Source: an uncultured Bacteroidales bacterium (lineage in GTDB: Bacteria > Bacteroidota > Bacteroidia > Bacteroidales > Paludibacteraceae). Taken from it: a DNA stretch of 5,479 nucleotides. Shown piece after piece: positions 1 to 5,479 of this stretch. How positions within the stretch are numbered: the stretch's first letter is position 1; each line of letters begins with the position of its first letter. A program made the translations under genes and the position numbers. Where the stretch lies: assembly GCA_946184195.1 (NCBI GenBank), contig CAMHEP010000091.1, forward strand, positions 1 through 5,479, in the 5' to 3' direction. Below the pieces are notes generated by a model. It worked only from the letters and a program-made list of their open reading frames with translations. It did no database searches and was not told the origin of the DNA.

Positions 1-705
1 ACCCGCTACCTGATTCGCCAAAACCAACATGCTACGGGAGCCACTATCTGCATGAGTTATGATGAAGACCGTGCGAACCTTACCTATCAAGGTGCGATGG
101 ACTATATGTCACTGGCTGATATCAATCCGGAGGTTTTCACGGCTGCCAAGCATATACACATTTCCTCAATCTTTATGCAAAGTGGTGTGAAACGCGATTT
201 GATGAAGATTCTTGAGATATGTCGTGCCAAGGGTGTCACCACCTCTTTGGATACTCAATGGGATCCTGTAGAGCAATGGGATTTGGACTATAAGGCTGTA
301 CTACCTTTGCTCACTGTCTTTATGCCGAACGAAACAGAGCTTAAGTTCCTTACCCATTCGCAGTCGCTTAAGGAGGCACTGGAGGGCATCCGGCCGTACA
401 TCAACGCTGCGGTCATCAAGTGCGGAAGTCGTGGCTCTATCCTGATGCGTAAAGGTCAACCGGACCGCATGCAGGAGGCTCTGCTCAATCCCCATGTGGT
501 GGATTGTATCGGTGCAGGAGACTCTTTCAACAGCGGTTTCATCGCCCGTCTGGCAGCAGGAGATGCGCTGGATAAATGCCAGCAATACGGAAATATGACA
601 GGTGCCGTCAACACCACAGCAGCAGGAGGCACTACAGCGTTCACATGCAGAGAAGACGTGGAACGCATTGGACAAGAACGATTCGGATTTAACCCTAAAA
701 CATGA
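1..705 (+). CDS. PfkB/ribokinase-family carbohydrate kinase, 5'-truncated by window edge
   Basis: This is the C-terminal 234 residues of a cytoplasmic ATP-dependent kinase that would phosphorylate a sugar or nucleoside. The frame is open from base 1, so an ATG at 52 is internal and not the start; the codons before it (ending GATIC) fit the family's substrate-lid region. Visible motifs, numbered from base 1, are DTQWDP at 84-89, PNETE at 109-113, KCGSRGS at 140-146 and the PfkB signature GAGDSFNSGF at 171-180. In that signature D174 is the expected catalytic base, and GAGD forms the anion hole. Family members are usually about 290-330 residues, so roughly 70-95 N-terminal residues are missing, including part of the sugar-binding site. 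The substrate (fructose, ribose, 2-keto-3-deoxygluconate, adenosine or other) cannot be decided. The stop TGA at 703-705 lies 4 bases before the next start, suggesting one transcript with the secreted phosphoesterase gene. Family assignment is strong; specificity is unknown. Confidence 0.93.
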   Translation, partial: TRYLIRQNQHATGATICMSYDEDRANLTYQGAMDYMSLADINPEVFTAAKHIHISSIFMQSGVKRDLMKILEICRAKGVTTSLDTQWDPVEQWDLDYKAVLPLLTVFMPNETELKFLTHSQSLKEALEGIRPYINAAVIKCGSRGSILMRKGQPDRMQEALLNPHVVDCIGAGDSFNSGFIARLAAGDALDKCQQYGNMTGAVNTTAAGGTTAFTCREDVERIGQERFGFNPKT

Positions 706-709
706 TATT
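689..709 (+). promoter_or_regulatory. Translation leader of the beta-helix/phosphoesterase gene, inside the kinase 3' end
   Basis: The 12-mer TTAACCCTAAAA (689-700), the spacer CATG and then ATATT stand directly before ATG 710. The same 12-mer and the same ATATT-ATGAAA junction precede the next secreted gene at 4001. There is no Shine-Dalgarno-like GGAGG, as is common in Bacteroidota, where A/T-rich leaders help initiation. Here the element also encodes the final kinase residues (N-P-K-T-stop), so it is under two constraints. It supports 710 as the start. Whether it acts in translation or transcription is not shown; I see no TAnnTTTG-type -7 box next to it. Confidence 0.45.
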
Positions 710-3700
710 ATGAAACGATTCTTACTCTTTTGGACGGTCTGCACAGCGGTGCTGTGCGCGTCAGCAAGCAACCGTTATGTTTCTCCGACGGGTAATGACG
801 GTGACGGCAAGTCGTGGACCAACGCTGTGCACACCATTGCACAGGCTATTTGGAGCGTGGGAGTTGGCGACACGATGTTTATTGCCGAAGGCGTGTATAA
901 CGAAGCTATCTCAGCGCAGAGTGGAGCTACCTACCTTGGCGGATACAATGCCGAGACAGGAGCCCGTGACCCGGAGTTGTACGAAAGTATCATCGATGGT
1001 ACGGGCAGAACATCGTGGTCGCTCGTCAAGTACGACGGTGACCCGGCTGAGCGTATTGTGGTGGACGGCCTTGTTTTCGCAAATGCCAACCACAGCGAGT
1101 GGGGTGGAGCAGCCATGTATCTGCGTGGCAACATGACTATCAGCAACTGTGTGTTCCGCAATAACACCAGCGGCTCGAAAGCCGGTGGTATGTTCATTGA
1201 CCCTTCCGGTACAGAGCAGACCATCATCAGCAACTGTCTCTTTGAGAACTGCAACAACACCTTAGGTGACCAAGCAGCTGCTATCAGTTGCGAGTCAGGG
1301 ACTGTGAATATACTGGTTGAGAACTGTATCATCCGTGGCTGTACCGGCGATGTGATGATTTATTCGCGCGATGGTATGATAGTACGCAACTGTGTGATAC
1401 ATAACAACCACTCAGGTAAGAACGGCTGTCTATATGGTGGCGGCAGTTTCTTCAACAACACCGTATGCAATAACACCGGTACACGCTATGCAGGCAGCCG
1501 CACAACGGGACGGGTGACTAACACCGTGTTCTGGGGGAACGTCAAGACGGGAACAGGAACAGAGTATGTGAACTACGTGGATGCTTCGACCGGTGCAACG
1601 AATAATATAGGCGATGCAGGTCAGGGAATCACGTTGGGACTGAGTACCGACAATAGTGATGCCGACGGACCTAATTTCGTTAATCCGACAAATTTCATCG
1701 GTCTGCCGACCAATGACTTGGAGCGTGAGGCGATGCGTAACGCAGACTTCTCGTTGACTGCCTTTTCCGCCAAGCTCATAGACCAAGCCGATGCCGCCAG
1801 TGCTACACTGAAGGATATACGCGGTGTGGCCCGTCCGAAAGGCAATGGATATGATATAGGAGCCTATGAGTATGACCCCAATGCGACGAATATACCGGTG
1901 ACGGGAGTGAACATTGTACAGGATACACTATGGGTAATCATCGGTGAGTCGGGTTCGCTGATTTCGCAGGTGGAGCCTGTAAATGCTACCAACAACCGTG
2001 TGACATGGTCTATCGACGATGAGGCAGTGGCTTCTATTAAGAACGGCAAGGTGACCGGTCTAAACATAGACACCACTATCGCACGCGTCACTACCCAAGA
2101 CGGAGGATTCAGCGATTATGCTGTAGTCATCGTTAAGCCTATGCCGCCTAAGTTCTATCCGCAGGAGGTGTTGGACGCAGATGCCAACTACAGCATCGAG
2201 AACTATACTATCCCCAGTTTCATACCCTTCCTTGTTGCCAAAGAGGAGGCGCGTATCGACAGTCTGGAGACCAAGGACAACCCTGATATAGCCCTGATAG
2301 CGGGTAAACTGGAGGTGATGCGTACTCGTATAGCTGCTCTGCAACCTAAGGAGAATCCGTACAATCAGATAGCTACCTTTAATGGCGACCCCGCCACTCA
2401 TATGGGCTTCTGCTGGTTCACCAACGGCGGTATCACCGATGGACAAGTCCAGTTGTTACCCATGGCCAATGCTACGGACGCTGACTTCGATTCTAACAAC
2501 GGTATGATTTCAATAAATGCTACTACTACCGCTATTCAACTACACTATACGCCTATCCAGGCATCCGAGAGTCCCAAGTACGACATCTGTACAGCAGCCG
2601 GGCTGCCGCGTAACACGAAGTTCGACTATGTAAGTCACAAAGCGCAAGCCACCAACCTCATGCCGGGTACTGTCTATAGTTGGCGTGTCGGTTTCGACGG
2701 TCATTGGAGTGATATCGCTCAGTTTGTCACTAAAGATGCTAATCAAGGCGACTTCTCCTTTGTCTATATGTCGGATAGTCATATTCAGGATGCCGAGTAT
2801 ATCGAGCAGGCACGTCAGTGCGCCGAGGCAGTGGTGAAGAACGAGGCGGACGCTAAGTTCTGCGTCTTCCCGGGCGACTTTGTGGATACGGGTGGTCCGA
2901 CCAACTCCGAGTGGCAATGGGAACAGTGGTTTGAGGGCTCCATGCGCTCTATGCTGAACAAGATGGCAGTCGTTCCTACCGATGGTAACCACGACGACAG
3001 CCCATCGCTCAACTACGATTACCACTTCAATACCGACTGGGGCTTTGCCAATGCGGCAGAGACCAAACCGCAGTTCCACGGTATCACCTATAGTTTTGTC
3101 TATGGCGACGTGCTCTTCCTCGTCTATTCGATGCAAGACTGGTGGCGTGCAGAAGGCACCTCCGAGGCGGGTATGACTTCCCCGTACTTCACCCACGATG
3201 TGCGCAACTGGTTCCTCGAGCAGATAGATAAATATCCGAACACCAAGTATCGGGTGACACTCTGCCACAAGAATGTCTTCTCCGGCGCGGGACATCATAC
3301 GGACGACGAATCTTCGCTCATCCGGGCGATGATGTTACCTATCTTTAAGGAGTGCGAGATAGACCTCGCTATTCAGGGACATGACCACTGCTACGAGGTT
3401 ATTGGTCCGGTCAATCCCGATACCAAGACCCTTATCAGCAGCGCCGTGAGCGGCGTGCAGACGGTGGCGGTGAACACCAATACCAACATGACCGGTAAGG
3501 AAGGTGGTACGTTCGTCACGGACGACGGTACACTCTATTTCATCGGTGCTACCTGCGGTCGCAAGCGTTACTATCCTTATAGCCGCGAAAAGATGGAGGC
3601 GGAATATACGACCGACCCTGCTATCCTCTTCGACTACAAGCACCATAATGTGCAAAACCTCTTCGATCTGTTCTCATCGAAGTTCGGTCAGCCGGGCAGT

Positions 3701-3955
3701 CCGTCCTATTCGCGATTTAATGTGAGCTCCAATGGGATTGAGGTCATAACCTATAAGACAGATGCGGCAGGTAACAAAGAGGTCTTCAATACAATCCGTG
3801 TAGTGCGCAACGCGAATCATACCACACCATCCGGTTTTGAGGATATACAACGCGACAAGGTAGCTCACAACGGCGAGAAATTCATCCGCAATGGATTACT
3901 ATATATCTGCAAGGATGGACGAATATTCAATATGCTCGGTACACCTGTTGAATAA
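710..3955 (+). CDS. Secreted beta-helix / Big2 / calcineurin-like metallophosphoesterase fusion protein
   Basis: A 1081-residue exported enzyme predicted to hydrolyse a phosphate mono- or diester outside the cytoplasm. ATG 710 is chosen because it starts a signal peptide (MKRFLLFWTVCTAVLCASA, cleavage near residue 19-20) and follows the shared leader; an in-frame ATG at 602 would put 36 polar residues before it and overlap the kinase. Domains: right-handed beta-helix at about 21-390, starting YVSPTGNDGDGKSW and closing with DIGAYEY (382-388); Big2-like Ig domain at 397-476; a helical linker at about 480-549; a purple-acid-phosphatase N-terminal/Fn3-like sandwich at 550-675; and a metallophosphoesterase at about 683-990. 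Metal and catalytic motifs are all present: D689-S-H691, G-D723-FVD, G-N760-H761-D, H853 and GH891-D-H893. Residues 1055-1081, ending IFNMLGTPVE, resemble a short type IX secretion C-terminal signal. The helix probably binds or positions a glycan; the substrate is unknown. The reading frame is intact. Confidence 0.9.
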   Translation: MKRFLLFWTVCTAVLCASASNRYVSPTGNDGDGKSWTNAVHTIAQAIWSVGVGDTMFIAEGVYNEAISAQSGATYLGGYNAETGARDPELYESIIDGTGRTSWSLVKYDGDPAERIVVDGLVFANANHSEWGGAAMYLRGNMTISNCVFRNNTSGSKAGGMFIDPSGTEQTIISNCLFENCNNTLGDQAAAISCESGTVNILVENCIIRGCTGDVMIYSRDGMIVRNCVIHNNHSGKNGCLYGGGSFFNNTVCNNTGTRYAGSRTTGRVTNTVFWGNVKTGTGTEYVNYVDASTGATNNIGDAGQGITLGLSTDNSDADGPNFVNPTNFIGLPTNDLEREAMRNADFSLTAFSAKLIDQADAASATLKDIRGVARPKGNGYDIGAYEYDPNATNIPVTGVNIVQDTLWVIIGESGSLISQVEPVNATNNRVTWSIDDEAVASIKNGKVTGLNIDTTIARVTTQDGGFSDYAVVIVKPMPPKFYPQEVLDADANYSIENYTIPSFIPFLVAKEEARIDSLETKDNPDIALIAGKLEVMRTRIAALQPKENPYNQIATFNGDPATHMGFCWFTNGGITDGQVQLLPMANATDADFDSNNGMISINATTTAIQLHYTPIQASESPKYDICTAAGLPRNTKFDYVSHKAQATNLMPGTVYSWRVGFDGHWSDIAQFVTKDANQGDFSFVYMSDSHIQDAEYIEQARQCAEAVVKNEADAKFCVFPGDFVDTGGPTNSEWQWEQWFEGSMRSMLNKMAVVPTDGNHDDSPSLNYDYHFNTDWGFANAAETKPQFHGITYSFVYGDVLFLVYSMQDWWRAEGTSEAGMTSPYFTHDVRNWFLEQIDKYPNTKYRVTLCHKNVFSGAGHHTDDESSLIRAMMLPIFKECEIDLAIQGHDHCYEVIGPVNPDTKTLISSAVSGVQTVAVNTNTNMTGKEGGTFVTDDGTLYFIGATCGRKRYYPYSREKMEAEYTTDPAILFDYKHHNVQNLFDLFSSKFGQPGSPSYSRFNVSSNGIEVITYKTDAAGNKEVFNTIRVVRNANHTTPSGFEDIQRDKVAHNGEKFIRNGLLYICKDGRIFNMLGTPVE
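1148..1546 (+). repeat. Beta-helix coil ladder in the phosphoesterase protein
   Basis: The protein repeats a degenerate unit of the form N-C/N/T-x-[VIF]-x-N/G-N/C. Units are NCVFRNN, NCLFENC, NCIIRGC, NCVIHNN, NNTVCNN and NTVFWGN. Taking the second position of each gives residues 147, 176, 206, 228, 250 and 272. The last four are exactly 22 residues apart, the usual length of one turn of a right-handed parallel beta-helix, with Asn and Cys stacking in ladders. The earlier steps (29, 30) imply longer turns with loops. This is a protein-level repeat; the DNA is not a tandem repeat. Confidence 0.7.
2774..3394 (+). other. Metallophosphoesterase catalytic core (DxH to GHxH)
   Basis: This span runs from the first to the last of the five conserved metal-binding blocks of the calcineurin-like phosphoesterase fold. 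They are DSH (residues 689-691), GDFVD (722-726), GNHDD (759-763), CHKN with H853, and GHDH (890-893). Known family chemistry uses two metal ions held by these Asp, Asn and His side chains, with His of GNHD helping protonate the leaving group. Nothing is missing, so an active enzyme is expected. The second block ends in Asp, where purple acid phosphatases have the Tyr of GDxxY, and the first block is DxH, not DxG. It should therefore not be a purple Fe(III)-tyrosinate enzyme despite the PAP-like domain before it. Confidence 0.88.
3872..3952 (+). other. C-terminal sorting-like segment (possible type IX secretion signal)
   Basis: The last 27 residues have the pattern K-F-I-x-N-G-x-L-Y-I-x-x-D-G-x-x-[FY]-N-x-x-G, ending GTPVE. 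Many secreted Bacteroidales proteins end in a similar short beta-rich tail, which in type IX secretion acts as the outer-membrane export signal and is cleaved or attached to the surface. A spacer rich in polar residues (about 1030-1054) separates it from the enzyme. The assignment rests on pattern resemblance only; no T9SS component gene is in the window. Confidence 0.55.
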
Positions 3956-3977
3956 GAATGAATAGTCAATACTATTA

Positions 3978-4000
3978 TTAACCCTAAAAATATAAATATT
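3978..4000 (+). promoter_or_regulatory. Translation leader of the second beta-helix gene
   Basis: TTAACCCTAAAA at 3978-3989 is followed by the 6-base spacer ATATAA, then ATATT at 3996-4000 directly before ATG 4001. It matches the leader at 689-709 in both blocks, with a spacer two bases longer. It lacks a Shine-Dalgarno sequence. The 45-base gap from the previous stop at 3955 shows no convincing Bacteroidota promoter (TTTG / TAnnTTTG), so read-through from the upstream gene is the simplest reading. Role inferred from the repetition and position. Confidence 0.5.
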
Positions 4001-5479
4001 ATGAAAAAGTTATTTTTATTGTGTGTTTCGTGTCTGGTAGCAGTCATGGCAGGTGCGGCGCTTGTAAACATCACTCCTGATGGAACAACTGATTTACGCC
4101 ATGCAGTTCGTGATGTAGCTGCGGCTGGCGATACCGTCGTATTGGCAGACGGTGTTTATACCCAAGGCGGCGATTACACCTATTTTGACAAGAATATTGT
4201 CGTCATGGCGGCTGAGGGAGCCAATCCGATTGTCAAGTTCACTGTTCCTGCACAGATTATGAGCGGAGCAAGAGCTGAGTTTATCGGTATCAAGTTCGAT
4301 ATGGAGAATCTGCATGGGCAAAGTTGGTATGAACATCTGATTTATGCCTCCGATGCAACAGAGGGTAATGTGCTGGTGTTCGACGGCTGTGAGTTCTACA
4401 ATGATACGCTGAACAACAGTGTCATTTATTGTAATTCCTCTAATTTATTGGACTCAATTATTATTAGAGACTGTAAGTTCTATGATATTATGAAGAGTTG
4501 TATCTTTGTGGAGAACACAAGTTTCAAAGGCCTTCATATATCTAACTCTACTTTCTATAATATATCCACCAATACTACAAGTTATTGGGCAGGTGTTATT
4601 GATATACGAGCTACAACAGCAGAGCTACGCATAGATCATTGTACGTTCTACAATGTGATACCGATGAACACAGATTACTCTGCTGTTTCGAAAGTTACGC
4701 TTGCAAATGGTATTGTTTCCAATTGTATCTTCATGTTGCCGGCTGCACAGGATGGTGTTCGTGCTATGCGTGGTGTGACAGCAAACAACTGTATCACCTA
4801 CAATTATCTGAAAGATAGTGGAACTGGTATCCATAGTTCTGTTACCAAAAACAACTGCACTCATGTTGATCCTCTCTTTGCTGATGCGGCTAATGGTGAC
4901 TTTACGCTCAATGAAAGTTCACCGGCTATCAATGCAGGCACAGACGGTACAAGCCTTGGTGATCCGCGCTGGTGGCCTGTGATAGTGCTGCCTGAAACTG
5001 ATTTCGCAGAACCCTATCTCTTTGCAGCTACGGCTGCCAAAGTGGCTGGACGCGTGGCTCTCAATGCTGAGAATCTTGTGTGGAACAACAGCAGTGACGC
5101 TTCACTCAACGGTGTGGCGACATGGCAGATACATGCTACGCGTGCTTGTCTCGTATCCGTTACTTTGAACCTCGATGCCGAGTCGTCTAGTGGACACTGC
5201 TTTGCTGTCGAACTATTGGATGCTGACATGAATGTTGTCGGTACTCCTGCGGCAGAAGCAGCCAATAGTTGGGCAGGGGGTGATATTGCTTTGACGGATA
5301 CACTCACTATCCCTGCTGAGGGCGATTATACCATTCGGGTAACTAACTCGCTCGCATGGTCAACGGCTCTCCTAAATGGTGTGACCTTCACCTTTGCCGG
5401 TCTTCCCGCACAGGAACTTACGGTGGCAGAGGCTTATAACATCATCGATGCTCTGGAAGACAATGCCATTGCCGAAGGT
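4001..5479 (+). CDS. Secreted parallel beta-helix protein with C-terminal beta-sandwich, 3'-truncated by window edge
   Basis: An open frame with 493 codons visible and no stop before the right edge. The start is fixed by the shared leader and a clear signal peptide (MKKLFLLCVSCLVAVMAGA, cleavage near 19-20). Residues about 21-330 form a pectate-lyase-like right-handed beta-helix of the kind annotated as DUF4957/DUF5123 in Bacteroidales. It opens with LRHAVRDVAAAGDTVVLADG (32-51), carries repeated CxFYN turns, and closes with DPLF (290-293), SPAINAG (307-313) and GDPRWWP (320-326). Residues about 334-468 look like an all-beta carbohydrate-binding or Ig-like sandwich, giving a possible glycan-binding role. 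From E472, LTVAEAYNIIDALEDN resembles the first helix of the OB-fold-type domain (DUF6359-like) common near the ends of such proteins, but it is cut off. I see no catalytic residues that would prove a lyase, so activity is undecided. It follows the phosphoesterase gene by 45 bases. Confidence 0.88.
   Translation, partial: MKKLFLLCVSCLVAVMAGAALVNITPDGTTDLRHAVRDVAAAGDTVVLADGVYTQGGDYTYFDKNIVVMAAEGANPIVKFTVPAQIMSGARAEFIGIKFDMENLHGQSWYEHLIYASDATEGNVLVFDGCEFYNDTLNNSVIYCNSSNLLDSIIIRDCKFYDIMKSCIFVENTSFKGLHISNSTFYNISTNTTSYWAGVIDIRATTAELRIDHCTFYNVIPMNTDYSAVSKVTLANGIVSNCIFMLPAAQDGVRAMRGVTANNCITYNYLKDSGTGIHSSVTKNNCTHVDPLFADAANGDFTLNESSPAINAGTDGTSLGDPRWWPVIVLPETDFAEPYLFAATAAKVAGRVALNAENLVWNNSSDASLNGVATWQIHATRACLVSVTLNLDAESSSGHCFAVELLDADMNVVGTPAAEAANSWAGGDIALTDTLTIPAEGDYTIRVTNSLAWSTALLNGVTFTFAGLPAQELTVAEAYNIIDALEDNAIAEG
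4388..4861 (+). repeat. CxFYN beta-helix coil ladder in the second secreted protein
   Basis: Turns of the helix repeat a [ND/S]-C/S-x-F-Y-N/D motif: CEFYN at residue 130, CKFYD at 158, STFYN at 183, CTFYN at 214, then CIF at 242, CITYN at 264 and CTH at 286. Steps are 28, 25, 31, 28, 22 and 22 residues, ending on the same 22-residue period seen in the upstream protein. Two turns also share the DNA 11-mer GTTCTACAATG (4393-4403 and 4645-4655), which may reflect coil duplication or just the same amino acids. Stacked Cys, Phe and Asn side chains would line the inside of the helix. Confidence 0.68.

Noticed and set aside
689..700. AACCCTAAA resembles a telomere repeat unit
   Set aside because: It occurs as single copies before two bacterial start codons and is not in tandem.
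602..709. In-frame upstream ATG at 602 for the phosphoesterase gene
   Set aside because: It would overlap the kinase by about 100 bases and place 36 polar residues before an otherwise perfect signal peptide that starts at 710.
702..713. ATGA start-stop overlap at the kinase end
   Set aside because: The ATG at 702 reads only three codons before TGA, so it does not start a gene; the real start is 710.
740..770. Possible lipoprotein box near Cys16 of the phosphoesterase signal peptide
   Set aside because: The residues before the Cys are A-V-L, which do not fit the L-[AST]-[GA]-C pattern; an ordinary signal peptidase I site (A-S-A) follows.
301..771. Antisense open frame opposite the kinase
   Set aside because: It sits opposite the conserved GAGDSF region, its product has no familiar motif, and it crosses the kinase/phosphoesterase junction.
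2540..3298. Long antisense open frame (252 codons) on the - strand
   Set aside because: It lies wholly opposite the conserved metallophosphoesterase core, shows no recognisable domain, and is explained by the codon pattern of the + strand gene.
3961..3976. Inverted repeat AATAGT-CAAT-ACTATT between the two secreted genes
   Set aside because: The stem is only 6 pairs and mostly A-T, with no following T-run, so it is too weak to call a terminator; it could be chance in an AT-rich gap.
4001..5479. Calling the second beta-helix protein a pectate lyase
   Set aside because: The fold fits, but I could not identify the Asp/Arg/Lys catalytic set of known lyase families, so only the fold is claimed.

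Overview
The window looks like Bacteroidota, most likely Bacteroidales from a gut or similar polysaccharide-rich habitat. The evidence is indirect. Two large secreted parallel beta-helix proteins carry domain styles typical of that group: a Big2-like domain, DPLF...SPAINAG and DIGAYEY beta-helix ends, and a short C-terminal segment resembling type IX secretion sorting signals. Starts are A/T-rich with no clear Shine-Dalgarno sequence, and base composition is moderate. No rRNA or other marker gene is present, so the genus cannot be named.

Layout: all genes are on the + strand and packed closely. (1) Positions 1-705 hold the 3' part of a PfkB/ribokinase-family sugar kinase whose N-terminus lies upstream of the window. 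(2) After only 4 bases, positions 710-3955 encode a 1081-residue secreted protein. In order it has a signal peptide, a beta-helix, a Big2-like domain, a helical linker, a purple-acid-phosphatase-type N-terminal beta-sandwich, a calcineurin-like metallophosphoesterase with all expected metal ligands, and a short C-terminal sorting-like segment. (3) After a 45-base gap, a second secreted beta-helix gene starts at 4001 and runs off the right edge with 493 codons visible. It has a signal peptide, a beta-helix, a beta-sandwich, and the first residues of what looks like another domain.

The two secreted genes share a two-part leader immediately before their start codons: TTAACCCTAAAA, a 4-6 base spacer, then ATATT-ATGAAA. 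In the first case the leader is embedded in the last codons of the kinase gene. This and the spacing suggest co-expression, or at least the same style of translation start.

How the genes work together is inference. The two exported proteins look like surface or extracellular factors that bind or process glycans, and the first also carries a phosphatase/phosphodiesterase. The cytoplasmic kinase could act on a released sugar or nucleoside, but nothing here shows its substrate. The most unusual item is the fusion of a beta-helix to a metallophosphoesterase. There is no gene-free stretch over 300 bases, and I saw no RNA gene, CRISPR array, insertion sequence or strong terminator.
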